A stretch of 64,000 bases of DNA, from contig CAUWAG010000011.1 of NCBI GenBank assembly GCA_963556695.1, positions 434,001 through 498,000 of the forward strand, given 5' to 3'. How positions within the stretch are numbered: position 1 is the first letter of the stretch; every line of letters starts with the position of its first letter. Positions 44,232-55,091 of this stretch are shown piece by piece. The position numbers were made by a program, and so were the translations under genes. The DNA is from Anthostomella pinea (taxonomy: Eukaryota > Ascomycota > Sordariomycetes > Xylariales > Xylariaceae). Under the pieces are notes generated by a model that made no database searches, was not told the origin of the DNA, and worked only from the letters and a program-made list of their open reading frames with translations.

Positions 44232-44285
44232 GCCTTGTTGGTGCACTGCCACCTCCCTGAACGCCACGGTGGCTTGCGTGCCATA
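44232..44285. repeat. Segment shared with 30815-30868
   Basis: On the minus strand it reads YGTQATVAFREVAVHQQGHS, the better-preserved version of the end of the SRA-type reading at 30832. Confidence 0.65.
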
Positions 44286-44373
44286 CCGAGCCCGGTTCTC
44301 CACAGGCATCGAGATTGAACCGATCGAGATATTCGCCGAGATACGTTTTTTGCTCTTCTCGGCCCGAAGCCAA

Positions 44374-44860
44374 CTAGGAAAATCCGCGCGTACTGGACCT
44401 TGGGGACCAAAGGCAGGATCGCCACATATGGAGTGAACTCGGGAACGGCATGCCGCTCCGAGAGTTCGGGCTCAGGCTTGATGAGACCAGCCCGGCGCGG
44501 ATTCGGGGGCGGAGTCGGGAGCCTGGCAGTCCATTCGTGTTGATTTCCTTTTCGAGGATCAAGAAAATGCCGTTAGTGCAATCCCGAGCCTCCATGGGCC
44601 AATCAATAATGCTGTTGCGGTACTTTCTCAGCGTCGACATAAGCTGAAACTCGGTGACATATCTCGTCATCATCGGTCACCGGGTCGGAATCTTCAAACA
44701 TCGACACCATTCTCAAGCTTGCCTTGTATCTGAGCTTGGCGACGAGCAGGTGATAGTGTTCATTGTCACGTATTTTCCCCGCAAGAGGGTCTCTCTTGTC
44801 GAGTCCGCGCCACAGCTCATATGAGAAGATCTCGAGATGGGTCAAAGCATCGGTATCCAT
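44374..44860 (-). pseudogene. Unrecognised minus-strand ORF remnant
   Basis: From ATG at 44860 (MDTDALTHLEIFSYELWRGL) 85 codons are open, with alternating helices and an acidic patch (FEDSDPVTDDDE), ending VPQQHY. The frame then breaks. No known domain. It ends just upstream of the 43780-44220 gene. Confidence 0.35.
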
Positions 44861-45862
44861 TTACCTCATCGAAATCCGGCGCTTGGAGGTTTGGATGTTG
44901 GCTAGCCGTACTGGACACGAGAGCCTGATATCCTCGCATTCGACGGACCAGAATTGGAGCCCGGTGCTCTCGAAGGCTGCGCGCATGCGGTTTCCTTGGG
45001 TCGTTTTGCTGAACTCTATGACGTGGTCCCTCATCCGCTCGAGCATCTTACGAGCGTCGATGCATTTGTAAGTCTTTCGGCTGCTTTCGAATATAGTGTC
45101 CCTGACCGCGATAATCTCGTCTTGTGCTTCCTTAAGCAACACGAGGCAAATATCGATGGCCTGTCTCGTGCAATTTCCGCTCTCGGAAGCTTCGATGTCC
45201 CGCGACCAGATTTGGTAGCCAAGCATGGAATAGATGTTGTTACTGCCGGATACTGCATAGCAAGCGCCCTGAGCTCGTCGGAATTTGCCTCCATAGTTGT
45301 TGGTCGTTTGGGGGGCCGCCATATGCCGTCGCGTTTGCCGGCGCTTGCGTAGTCCTCCCGTCCGATGCCACAGCTGAAAGTTTCGGGAAGAAACGACCGG
45401 AACGAAGAGTTGGAGCTCGGTGAACTGAGGGAAGTCCACAATCACCGATACACCGGGGAAGGCCAGTCTTGATGAGAGATCATCGTGACACCGTCCGGCA
45501 GAAGCGTCTCGTCGATTATCATTTCGTCGGTCGTCTCTTTGTCGGTCATCTCTTCGTCGTCGGTCTCTTGGTCGGTGCGCGGACCGGGACGCTGGCTGCC
45601 CTTCCTCCGATACCTTGCCAAATGAATCGAGCGGGTTGGAGTTGACTGGTAGCAGGTGGGCAGGTGGGCAGGTTGGGGGCGCGAGGGTGAAAGAGGCTGG
45701 TAGGACTTCTCGGTCTCGCGTTTTGATTCTTTGCAGACGAGGAAGATCGGGGGGCAGGGCGCGCGGGCGATGTACATGGATGTTTTTGGCGGCGATCGCA
45801 TGTGTACGACCCGGTCCTGGGCGTGGACGGCGGCGCGCCAGATCATGTACTGGAAACGTCAA
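44861..45862 (-). CDS. Hypothetical protein, 333-codon ORF
   Basis: Open from 45862 to 44861. The first 130 residues are Arg/Pro-rich with an RDRRRRDDRQRDDRRNDNRR run and look like noncoding shadow. From MAAPQTTNNYG (about residue 180) to the end the reading is more protein-like (RQAIDICLVLLKEAQDEIIA, MLERMRDHVIEFSKTTQGNR). The true gene may be only this last half, with an ATG near 45325. Unrecognised, no membrane segment or signal peptide. Confidence 0.35.
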   Translation of the reverse strand: MTFPVHDLARRRPRPGPGRTHAIAAKNIHVHRPRALPPDLPRLQRIKTRDREVLPASFTLAPPTCPPAHLLPVNSNPLDSFGKVSEEGQPASRSAHRPRDRRRRDDRQRDDRRNDNRRDASAGRCHDDLSSRLAFPGVSVIVDFPQFTELQLFVPVVSSRNFQLWHRTGGLRKRRQTRRHMAAPQTTNNYGGKFRRAQGACYAVSGSNNIYSMLGYQIWSRDIEASESGNCTRQAIDICLVLLKEAQDEIIAVRDTIFESSRKTYKCIDARKMLERMRDHVIEFSKTTQGNRMRAAFESTGLQFWSVECEDIRLSCPVRLANIQTSKRRISMR

Positions 45863-45888
45863 CCACTGAGTTCTCCGGAGGAGGCTTC

Positions 45889-45943
45889 ACTGGGTTCCCA
45901 AGAGGCTTCATTGGATCCTGCCGAGGCTTCATTGGTGGTAATA
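45889..45943. repeat. Segment shared with 56086-56140
   Basis: CTGG.TTCCCAAGAGGCTTCATTGGATC.TGCCG.GGCTTCATTGGTGGTAATA in both, same orientation, about 10 kb apart. Confidence 0.85.
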
Positions 45944-46509
45944 GTACCTGATGAATCTTCGGAGGAGGACATGTATGTCGTCAAGCAGCGTTGTGCACTC
46001 CATCTCTGCCTTGTTCATGTTGTCAAGGAATGCATGATAGGGAAATGCCGATAGGAATGGATAATGGCGAGAGAAGCAAGTAAGGATACCTCATCGGGAT
46101 CGGAGCTGGCAGACACGCGAAAAGAGGTCTCTGCTGGTCAGGAGATAATAGTGGTAGTGAGGCGATGGCACATAATGAGGTCGTGGTATATCATAAGCTC
46201 TGGGCGTACGAACGTGTGGCAGGGTGGCCGGTCAACCCACTGCACCTTGAACTGGAAACCTCCTCTCGAGCTTCTTCTCGTGGTCGTGAGCACTGCTCGA
46301 TGGTTGTTTGTGGATCCCCAGGATTGGCAGCCTCTTGTGGGCTTTGGTTGGTGTTGTTGTTGGCGGCTTTGGCTAGGCAGCTTGTTACGCTGCTGGCAGT
46401 AAGTCTTGTTGCCTCTCTCCATTTGCTATGGACCGACGAGGGCAGCAGGTATTCTACCGGATCAGTATCATCGTTTTCGAAAGTTTCGCCGTCATAGAGA
46501 GAGTAGTGG

Positions 46510-46887
46510 TCACGAGAGTCGCTTCCCGGCACGCCCGCACGGTAGTAGCGGTTGACGTTGGCGCGGTTTACGCGGATAAGTCTTGCCAGCCGTCGCTAAT
46601 CTTTCCGGTACATGGCTTGTGTTTATGTTAGCATGTCGTTCTCGAACCCGAAGGGACGTATTTCCGCGACAGGACAACAGGGAAGTCCATTCGAGAAAAC
46701 ATTGCTCCCATAAGGTCTTGGACAGGGGATTCAGAGAGACATGCCCAGGGCTTGGGGCAGGCGATGCAGTACAAGCAAGGTTAGGTCCGCGAGACTTTGT
46801 TGTGTCATACGCAGAGCGTTCCGGGTTTTCTTCCATATCTTGAGGGCCGTCGAGGGTCCTAGATAGGTTCGCTGAATGTATACCCAC
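46510..46887 (-). pseudogene. Copy of a Cys-containing fungal gene (FSRMDFPV motif)
   Basis: In the appropriate minus-strand frame it reads an HCIACPKP...LSESPVQD...FSRMDFPV series, matching the intact reading at 50748-51038. The DNA identity is high at 46678-46785. Frame breaks and in-frame stops show it is the more damaged copy. Confidence 0.5.
46678..46785. repeat. Segment shared with 50855-50965
   Basis: GGGAAGTCCATTCGAGAAAA, GGTCTTGGACAGGGGATTCA and GGGCTTGGGG.AGGCGATGCA are common to both. Confidence 0.88.
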
Positions 46888-46902
46888 GACGCCTTAGGTT
46901 TG

Positions 46903-46972
46903 GGGCACTGACGGCCGCCCTCTAGGTGCAGGTGGTCGTATCCATTATTGGGCTTCTCGGACCCGTAGACGG
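46903..46972. repeat. Segment shared with 40445-40516
   Basis: See the partner. Same orientation, 6.5 kb apart. Confidence 0.85.
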
Positions 46973-47162
46973 CTCAAGATCCAGAACACGTGATATGTCT
47001 CAGGCGGAGGGGATTGTGGCGTGGGATCGCGGGTTGACTTGTCGTTCGGAAACGACGGAGGCGGAATGTGGAGGATGGAGCTGATTGGAATTCATCTTCA
47101 CCGATGCTCGAAAACACTCCGGCGGAGACGGGTTCAACGACGAACCCTGCCTCATAACGTGC

Positions 47163-47585
47163 TCACATCTCGCGGCATCCCACTACAGTTCTCAAGAACT
47201 CGTATTTGTACAGTTGAGCCAAGGTCGACTCGTGCACCATGAACTCCGGGTGGTATGGCCGTGTGCATGGATTGGTGCGTGCCTGGATGTAAAGGGGCAG
47301 CACAGTCGGGGCGAAAGATGGAATCTGAATGGGCGCAGCTTGCTTAACTTCGTCCAGCGCATTCAGGCGGTCTGCGGCTTCGGGAACCTCATCCTTGATT
47401 CGCTGTGCGATCGAGCCTTCCGGTGCGATGTCGACCTTGCCAATCACAGTGTCGTCCTCACCGAGTAGGTTGCCCTCGCCGTCAATGCCTCTGACCTCCT
47501 TGCCTACGAGGTCCTGGATGTCTTGGCCTTTGGCCGAGAACCTTGCCGCTTGGTGGTAGCAGCGTCGCTCTGCATCTGCAAGCAC
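47163..47585 (-). pseudogene. DUF3659/LEA-like fragment
   Basis: The 140-codon minus-strand frame contains DIQDLVGKEVRGIDGEGNLL and then GEDDTVIGKVDIAPEG. The pattern G-x-V-x-(D/E)-x-x-G-N-x-x-x-x-x-G-x-V is that of the fungal DUF3659 (LEA-like) repeat, normally present in many tandem copies. Only one unit is left here. The downstream part is unrelated, and there is no credible start. Role of the family is poorly known. Confidence 0.5.
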
Positions 47586-47684
47586 TGGCCGAGGTTGCTG
47601 GCCAAGTCATGGTTTCTTCTGTGTTGAGTTCAAGAAGAGACGGCCTAAGAAACTACAACTCCGCGACGAAAATTTGCGGATGCG

Positions 47685-47772
47685 GATGCGGCGATGTCTT
47701 CCTATGTCGGCCAGGGCTGGTGCGTAAGCTTGTGCCATGTTAAGGCGTTCTAAGTCTCGGGTTGCTGTGTCT
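47685..47772. repeat. Segment shared with 40914-41004
   Basis: Second copy of the middle of the MRxLTDST family gene, same strand. Confidence 0.85.
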
Positions 47773-48148
47773 ACATTAGCATCGTGGGTTTAAAACCCGT
47801 GCAGATAATCTCTAAATGAAAAAGCAAAGGGAACAAGAAGAAATTTGTTCTCGAAAATAAAGCCTTAGGACGGGCTGTTTTTATAAGTACCACATGCGGT
47901 TGCGGCGTCGATATCTATCTGGAACTGCTGGCCTTGTTCCATGTCGTGGGTTCCGCCCGCGACTGCCTCGTCGACTCTGGCGAGTGCCTCATCTCGCTGG
48001 GCGAGGCGACGAGCTCATTCGCGGCGGCGACGTCGATATCGGGCGAGGCGTCGATATTGGAGACGGTACAGTACTCATAGTCTGTCCCGTCGTGCGTAGA
48101 AGACTCCACCTCCCGGATACTGTAGCATAAATGTGAGTGGGCGGATCT

Positions 48149-48365
48149 TCAGCTCGGGCGGGGGTGGAGGCTCGATCTAAAGCGGCGCGGCTCCTGGTTT
48201 TCCGCTTCGAGCTTTTTGTTTTGCGAGTCAAACCCGGTATCACCTGCTTCGAGGTCCTCGATCTGCATTTGAAGCTCGACGTTGTACGATTCGATCTTGC
48301 TGGTATGCGATTCGAGCTTACTGATTTCCGATTTGAGCTCGCCGACCCGCACGCAGTTGGAGCCT
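48149..48365 (-). pseudogene. Coiled-coil fragment
   Basis: The minus strand reads VGELKSEISKLESHTSKIES and on through a heptad pattern (NVELQMQIEDLEAG, QNKKLEAENQE). It lies directly downstream of the CobW-like fragment but in another frame, so the relation is unclear. Confidence 0.4.
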
Positions 48366-48519
48366 TTGAGTGGGCGGATCTTCAGCTCGGGCGAAACCCC
48401 AATCCTCCGAGAGAAGAGAAAGGGGCAATGCCCGATGCGAATGATCAGGCCGAAAAGGCCAAAGAAGGGATGGATGGGACAGACTACCGCCGTGGTAGTC
48501 ATCCTTTTCTTCATCCGGT

Positions 48520-48815
48520 TGACGAATGACGAACTTGTCATGGATAAGCTCGAACAGTCTCTGTGATGAAAACGGCCTGCGAGCACGATAGACGAAGCTA
48601 TTGATGCCGTCCTCGACCGTTTCCGGCGGGGACGCCCAGACCCCCTTGCGATTGTGGTCCCTCTTTTCCATGTCAAGCACGCTCTTGAGCCAGCCCTCTT
48701 CTTCTTCCAGACGTGCAACTTGCACTAGGGAGAAGGGCTTCTGCCGAGAGTCGTGGTGGAACTGCGCAATGTGCTCTGGCGTGAGGGCTAACCGGCGACG
48801 AGGTTGCGTTTTGAG
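48520..48815 (-). pseudogene. CobW C-terminal-domain fragment
   Basis: One minus-strand frame reads LTPEHIAQFHHDSRQKPFSL, EEEEGWLKSVLDMEKRDH, then GINSFVYRARRPFSSQRLFE and LIHDKFVIRQ. The last part closely follows the C-terminal domain of fungal CobW/G3E-type GTPases (SFVYRARRPFHPxRL...). The GTPase domain itself is not present in the neighbourhood. The preceding sequence in other frames belongs to a 2EXR-like gene. It could be a transferred gene end. Confidence 0.6.
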
Positions 48816-48819
48816 TCCG

Positions 48820-49558
48820 GCGCGAATGGATTTTCAACACGGAGCCCTTCCAGGCAAGCGCCTCCTTATGTGTTCGTAAACTTGGGTAGCATGAGACGCC
48901 GTAACCAAACATGGGCGATTTGGAACCCTCGCAGACGAGTTGCTCGGCGTGTACGACGATTCGATCGAGTCGTGGGTTAAATGGAATGGTGGTGCATCCA
49001 AAATCGCCGTAGTACTGGATTGCTACCGTACAGAATGCCCGACAGACATGGAAGACGCTCATATCAGCCCATCTGCGAGGTTTGTAGAAGATAAACTGCG
49101 TGGAGTCGTTCGCGGATTGTCCTTGATGCTTCAGTCGCGTGGGGCTGGTGTCAAGGACCCGACTCCAAGACATCGGAGGCTCATGATCGCCTTGTGGGGC
49201 TCTGGTGCCATTCATGGACGCACCCGGGGTGTTGTTCATGACGGGGGGTCCGCTCCGCGATCCCATCTTTCAGTTCTGCGATCTCATTCAGTTTTTGCAA
49301 ACAAGTCTCGCCCACAGGCGAACTCATCGTGGCATTCTGTTCGACTTGTAGGATGTTACGAGCGGGCATCTGGCTCAAGGGTTGGTCGAGGCCGTTGCTA
49401 TTACTGCTGATGTCCTCGTCACCGCTCGATCCAGCCAAGGGGCATTGGGCAGCAGCGGAAGCGGATTTAGCAGGCATGTCGAGGATAATATCGGGCGGAA
49501 GGCTGATAATGTTGACCATTTTGTCTCTGGTGTGAATTTTCTCCTTGCGCAGTGTCAT
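48820..49558 (-). pseudogene. 2EXR-type fungal protein with a frameshift
   Basis: From ATG at 49558 (MTLRKEKIHTRDKMVNIISL) the frame runs to about 49280 with a helix (CLQKLNEIAELKDG). It continues in another frame with FIFYKPRRWADMSVFHVCRA and IQYYGDFGCTTIPFNPRLDR. VCRxxxxxAxxxYxxxFG...IPFNPxxDxIxV is the typical second half of the 2EXR domain, common in fungal expansion families. The frame change near 49270 inactivates it. Function of the family is unknown. Confidence 0.55.
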
Positions 49559-49729
49559 AGTAGTGTCAACTAGTATTGATAAGTTCTTCAGTCGGGATGA
49601 ATCGCATGACTGGGTATTGTTTTGTTGTGATCGATGCAGCTCGTTGGAAGTTGCTCTGCGATATATAGCTGAGAATAAAGATGATCGGATGAAAGGTAGT
49701 GGTGTAGGAGAGAACCTTTCGCAGGGTTT

Positions 49730-50430
49730 TATGTGATTGTCTTTTCCTTTCGGAGAAGTCTCCGGCTGCACCGGTTCATGGAGACGCCGCAGGTGAACTG
49801 CCAAGTGAGGCGACAGGTGCTCGAGTTTGAATGGCGTGGGCACGATCCAGTTGTGACCATATATCTAGTGCCGTCGGTGTGCTGGTTGCCATCGGAACCC
49901 TCTGTCGAGGAGCAGCTGCACCACGTCGAGTCGACGACGAGCACAAGTGTGCAAATTGAAGTCCCCGTGCCCTGATCGTCAAGCGAGAAGCCCATGTATC
50001 CCAGCTCGTATGCGTCTGCGCGCTTCCTATTCAAGTCGTCGAGGGCGGCCCGCAGCTGCGCGAGCTTCGCACACACAAGCCACCAGCCCAGCCCCCTATT
50101 GGGTGGCAGGCTGGGAGTCCTCGGACTCCCCGCGGGACTCGCGGAGCGCCCGCGCCAGTCGGTCAGGGATTTCTGGCCGGCGAGAGGGCAGAGGAACCGC
50201 CACCACATAGAACGGCGGAGCTGCTGAAGTCGAAAAGATCCCCATTCGATGCCCTCCAGCTATTGTCGTCCCGCAGCCAAGTGGTGCCTTCTCGCTCCGG
50301 ATCAACGTCTGGTAGTCCTACCGACGAAGCGTCGTCGATAACCTCTTCGCCCTTGCCTTTGCCGCCATCATTGCCGGGGGTGGTGGAGTTCTCGATGCGG
50401 TTCTGTGAGGCTGAGGAGTAGCCGTTAACG
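49730..50430. other. Stretch with unrecognised frames
   Basis: A minus-strand reading KLAQLRAALDDLNRKRADAY near 50040 looks like a helix, but frames change on both sides. No domain recognised on either strand. Confidence 0.3.
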
Positions 50431-50747
50431 GCGAGGCTCAGAAGACGACCATGTGCAGCGATGGATTACGTCCTACACACAACCCGGTGATAACGATATC
50501 AATGGAATCATACGGGAATGGGACGTCGTCGACGGTATCGGGCTGAAATGGCGGGTATCGCGGGATTATAACTGGGGGATCCGGGAAAGTGAAGCCCTCA
50601 CACCCTTCGTCTTGCGAGAGAATCAAAGTATTGACCCCATAGACACCGGATTGCTGGTTGTAGCCCTTGTCGACGAGTGGCTGGCACCGACGCAACTCCA
50701 TGCCGTGGATGGCTCTGCCGTGCAGTGCGCATAGCATCAGCTGCACT

Positions 50748-51038
50748 TTACACATGCTCGGTAACGTTACAGTGTCTGGCCTGTGCTCTCCAGTAAGCGT
50801 ATAGGGCCTCTTCCGCGCCCTTCTGTATCCCCCCCTCCGACGATGAGACAGAAACAGGGAAGTCCATTCGAGAAAAGACAGCTCCGATGGGGTCTTGGAC
50901 AGGGGATTCAGGGAGACTTACCAAGGGCTTGGGGTAGGCGATGCAGTGCAAGCACGTGGTATATTCCGCGCGCCGGATCTCGAGGATGTCGACGACCTTC
51001 CGGTACCACTGACAGAGGTGTAGTCGCCGGTTACTCAT
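50748..51038 (-). pseudogene. FSRMDFPV-motif gene, better copy
   Basis: 96 open codons from MSNRRLHLCQWYRKVVDILE: a CxxC-containing part (TTCLHCIAYPKPLVSLPESP), VQDPIGAVFSRMDFPV, then a charged helix (GAEEALYAYWRAQARHC). The damaged relative is at 46510-46887. No known domain. The next gene upstream ends at 51035, overlapping by four bases. Confidence 0.45.
50855..50965. repeat. Segment shared with 46678-46785
   Basis: See the partner. Same orientation, 4.2 kb apart. Confidence 0.88.
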
Positions 51039-52928
51039 TCGGCCTGCGTCCAGTGGACTAATATGTCGGAATGCCGCTGGCTTGTGCTGTTATAAGGCAT
51101 TGTGGAACGGCTCGCCACCGTTCTCAGGCTCGTATTGGTATTCCAGAGTCCTCTTCCCATTTGGGTTGGTGTACTTGGTGCCTCGCAAGATTTGGGGCAT
51201 AGTGGACTGCATGGTGAATATGAAGTGACCTGAGTGAGACCGGGACGATTTTGCATTTGGTGCAGTCGGTGGTAATTGATTACCTGAAGTATTCGAGGAG
51301 AAATTGCGAGCAACAGCGTACTGTTGCCAACATCCACGTCATGAGCTGCTTCAGTGACGCCATGAAGGAGGTCGTGCTTGCGTATATGATTGACCGAAGC
51401 GCCGATGGACTTGAAGGCTTTTCCACACGCTGAATAGAGTCGTGGGTTCATCTTGTGGAAGTGACAAGCAGGCTCCGAGCTGGGCGGCACTCCGACCCGG
51501 AGTTGCATCATGGAAGTAGGCATGGTGTCGAAGACTTCCGGAAAGCCATAGTCAGGGCCTTCGTATCCTGTTGCTGGTGTGCCGAACCCCATAGGCCCCG
51601 AGCCGGGCAGCAATCCGTTCGCGGGGGGCATCGTGTATGTAGGCATAGTATTGAAGACTTCCGGAAAGCCATAGTCAAGGGCTTCGTAGCCGGGCGCTGG
51701 TGTGCCGGAGGCCATAGGGTCTGAGTTGGGCGGCGATGGCAGCATGGAAGTAGGCATGGTGTTAAAGCCTTGCTGTAAGCCAATATCAAGACCTTCATGA
51801 TATGGCATGGGAAAAGATCCAGAGTCAGTGGCGGCTCTTGGGTCACTGTCGACCCTCTTGGAACTCTGGGACTCGGGGAAGGCGCGATGGCGCCACCCAT
51901 GGGCAGCGGCCGCCATTGGTGCACCTGGATGTTCACCCTCCTCTGATCGGCGAGGGTTTCCGCCAATGCCGGGAAGCGTCCCAGAGACAGGACCATTCTC
52001 TGAGAGGGGAGGGTTTCCGACAATCATGGGAGGTATCCCAGAGATAGGACCCGTACCTGAGAGCCTGTTCCATCACCAGCCATGCGATGCTTGACGGAAG
52101 AGCGATCTCATGCTCCTCCCGGTCATCATCCTGCTGCCTCGGTACAGATAGGATAGGAGGTAGCTCTAGCGGCAGGTCTGGGCCTTGCGCATCAGCTGGT
52201 CTTCTCGCCGAAACACCAACACCGGGAGTTCCGATTGCCTGGTGTAACACGCCCTGAAGGTGTCTAGGCATGTTCGGGTCGGCGAGGTTTTGATTGGGGG
52301 ACTGGGAGTATGGGGCGGACCGGGAGTGAGAGGAATGTTCAACCACTGGGCTGGGATGGCTGGCCTCCCTGCTAAAGGGGTTGGCGGGGCCTGTGGCCGA
52401 TACTTTGGGCTCTATCGAGATAAGCAGATCTTTTCTCATCTTGCGTTCTGCCGGTAGTGTGCCGGAAACCATAAAGTCCGAGTTGTACGACTGTCCGCTC
52501 GCGAATGGCATCAAATGATGAGGTCCGGAGTAGAACCCTTCCGGTGGGCCATTAGCAAGGCCTTCTTGGTATGGCATATAAGGCATGGTGTCATAACCTT
52601 CCGGTACGCCATTGTTAATACCTTCGTGGCCTAGCGCTGGTTGGCCAAAACCCATACGTCCCGAGCTGGGCGACAGTCCGTATGAGAATGGCATGGGAGG
52701 TCTGGAGTAGATACCATGCTGAGTGCCCTGCTGCTCCATCTGGGCTGGCATGTATAGTGCTATTTGATAGTGTCTTGCTGGCTGCTGCGATTGGAAAGTG
52801 ATGTGCGGAAATCTCAAAGGGGCGGTGTGGCCCGGCATGTTAGTCGCTGCGTAAAGGGGCTCCGACGGCAGCAGATCGAGGTATTGGTCCTCGCCCTCGG
52901 TATCGGAGTCGAGTAAGATGTCCACCAC
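51035..52928 (-). pseudogene. Gly/Pro/Met-rich repeat protein with a C2H2-like finger
   Basis: Two overlapping frames (52928-51933 and 52027-51035) together read one long protein. It starts MVDILLDSDTEGEDQYLDLL (acidic), followed by degenerate 25-35-residue repeats built on GFGxPAxGYEGxxxGxPEGxxTMP. A duplicated GNPPLSEN / GNPRRSEE unit spans the frame change at about 51940-52020. The C-terminal half has further repeats and SACGKAFKSIGASVNHIRKH, the end of a C2H2-like finger whose first Cys is displaced. Low-complexity repeats plus a finger suggest a nuclear regulator. Partial copies are at 24625-24815 and 36140-36306. Confidence 0.55.
52158..52322. repeat. Segment shared with 36140-36306
   Basis: Minus-strand reading RHLQGVLHQAIGTPGVGVSA with ARRPADAQ. 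See the partner. Confidence 0.8.
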
Positions 52929-53350
52929 CTCGGGTTGCGAGTACGACGGCGGACCAACAAAAAAGACAAGGGGCGCCGGAGTCTGTGTCGTCGCTCGAGT
53001 CAGGGGAGGGTGGTCCGATTACGGGGTGCTTGTTCTTCGCCTCATCGGAGGAGTTGGGGACCACGTTTCGCTTGCGCTTTGTGCCGCGTTGGGGGGCCGA
53101 ACCAAAGCAAGGACGAGAGTCCATTTCCTGGTAAAGTGGAGGAGTCGAATAGGTGCTGGAGTTTGTCATGAGGTATGAGATCAAGAGAGGGAAAGGGACC
53201 TCCGGAAGAGAAGGCCGGAGCCTGAAGAGTGCGGCCGCCGAGAGCAAAACGTAGCTCTAACAATTTGACGCGAGCTCCGAGGTCGTCGCACTCGAATTAG
53301 CCCCTTACTATGATGGCAGGAGTCGTAGCTCGTCATCCAAGCTTCCATAG
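52929..53350 (-). other. Upstream region of the Gly/Pro/Met gene
   Basis: A minus-strand frame at 52840-53247 (135 codons) reads a basic-acidic stretch (KRKRNVVPNSSDEAKNKHPV) that may be an upstream exon of the 51035-52928 gene in another frame. No promoter element was identified. Confidence 0.3.
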
Positions 53351-53724
53351 TCAATGTTTATTTATATATTGAGGATCGTCAGCGCTCTCCGGAGAAGATG
53401 GCTTCTTCAGATTGTCTGCATGATCGATGGTTCGCTCGTAGTCGTCGAGTGTACCTCGGAAGTTCGGGAAGATGTGGATCGACTGACCCGATGCGACGTA
53501 TCCTTCCAGGATCTCAAGATGGGCAGAAGTAACCACCATCTTCGATTCAGGTAGCAAACCTGATACTGATTAGAGCCGAGAGATCGCAGAATTCGGCCTT
53601 GTCTCGCGTGAGGAGCAGTCTTGTTGCCCTGAACGCGCTTCTGGCGTGGCAGATGGACCACACAAGCCTGCCCGATTGGCAGGAGATCGCTCAAATCGGG
53701 CTTGTTACTGGCAACAACTACCAC
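53351..53724 (-). pseudogene. Ty1/copia-type polyprotein fragment
   Basis: The minus strand reads SNKPDLSDLLPIGQACVVHL, then PRQKRVQGNKTAPHARQGRI and LGSNQYQVC. After a frame change it reads LPESKMVVTSAHLEILE. The order (PDLSHLR-type segment, a basic KR...HAREG segment, SNQYRVW..., and SKKVVxSxxV) is that of the part between integrase and reverse transcriptase in copia polyproteins. No LTRs or other pol parts lie next to it. Moderately sure. Confidence 0.5.
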
Positions 53725-53989
53725 CAGTGACTTCGGAAAGGCGTCGTCGTATAACCCGGCTGCGAATTGCCCTCCGGCAAGTACGGGGCATTAGATGCCA
53801 CTTCGGCCAGCACCTGCAGAGCGGCCCCTGGCTCGACGCGCCTGGACACACTCCCTGATGCTTCGGCTACTTCTTGCCCTCTCCTCGACGACTCGCCCAC
53901 TTACGTATGCTCATCTCCCCGCGGTCGAAAGGCACGATGCCTTCGAACTTGTGTTTATAATCGGCCGCGAGCTGCTCGACTGCGCTACT

Positions 53990-54290
53990 ACGCTTGTCTA
54001 TGCGGCGAGGGGGCGGACGAGGTTGAGGAGCGTGGGTATGCCGTCGAGGAGCCTTCGGAGGGCGGGAGGAAAGATGACGGGCGGGGGCGCGTGGCGACGG
54101 CGGCGCAGAGCTCGCACATGTTCACCATCAGACGTCGTGGGGCCGGGCCTGTTGTGGTTCGGGCGTCGACCCGCCGGGCGAAAGTTCCGACTCGGACTCG
54201 GACTCGGACTCGGCCACCGGCTCGGGCAGCAGCTCGGGCTGACGGGTGCGGGGGCTTATAGGCGGACTTGCGGCATCGTTGTTACTCTCG
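53990..54290. other. Stretch with conserved but unassigned motif
   Basis: The plus strand reads RGYAVEEPSEGGRKDDG near 54030, a duplicate of RGYAVEEEPSEGVRKDE at about 41595-41645. The minus strand has a Ser/Glu dipeptide run (ESESESESE) near 54205. Which strand codes is uncertain. Confidence 0.35.
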
Positions 54291-54307
54291 CCGTTGTCGA
54301 CCTCATC

Positions 54308-54846
54308 CTACACCACATCTCTCAACACCACAACGTAGACGTCCTCCTCGTTGGGCAAGCTGGAGTCCATGGCGTCGTAGTCGACGACGCTGTCGGCATC
54401 GGTCATCTCGTTGGGCACGTCGGAGTCCAAGGCGTCCCAGTTGACGCTGTCCGCATCGTCGTCATCACCGTGATCTTCTTGGTTTATATCCACGTTGTCG
54501 CTCACAGCCGGCTCGGCGTCGAAAACATACACAAGAAATAGGCGATCATGGCGAGTAGCCGCCGCTGCGGTGGAGCGACGCGAGCGTCGTTGGATAGCAA
54601 GGTTGGCGACGGGAAGCGGGACGGCGGCGACGGTGGGGTGTAGGGTGGGGACGACGGCGGGCAGCATGTTGTCGACGATGAGTCGGAAGATGGCGAACCC
54701 CTTTCCTCCTCACTCGAGTCACTCTGCTCCTCGTGAAGATCATCTCCACCCGGAAGCCCGTCCTGGCGATAGTAACCCTGCTGCGGAACAAGAGGAATGC
54801 TAACCATCGCCCTCGAGAGGAGTAGATCTCCGCGCAGGCCCTTCAC
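54308..54846 (-). pseudogene. Acidic, Ser/Pro-rich remnant (source-like copy of 17094-17325)
   Basis: Two frames: 54846-54502 reads GYYRQDGLPGGDDLHEEQSD and a Ser/Pro tail, and 54667-54308 reads an acidic part with two units (VNWDALDSDVPNE and VDYDAMDSSLPNE). Low complexity and no known domain. Inverted copy at 17094-17325, direct partial copy at 35195-35275. Confidence 0.45.
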
Positions 54847-55091
54847 TTGCTGTTCGACTATGCGGTCCTTCAGCTCCGCTTGGCTGATTTGCTCGTTCTG
54901 TCGGTTCGAATGCTCGCGCAGAGCCTCAGCCTCTTATCGGTGGGGTGAGGTCCTCCGCAGCGACGGCAGCAGCAGCCTCATCCGACAGAATTGGAGTTTG
55001 CCATTGGGCCGTCGAGTTGACGCAGACAGAAGAAGCCTTCTTTATGGTTCACCTGAAGAATGCACTGGTCAGCATTATCTCAGAAGCAGGC

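Noticed and set aside
47788..47812. GGGTTTAAAACCC palindrome as a possible T-arm or terminator
   Set aside because: Isolated short palindrome without gene context.
54895..54935. GGTTCGAAT resembling a tRNA B box
   Set aside because: No A box or foldable cloverleaf around it. No other tRNA-like site was convincing.
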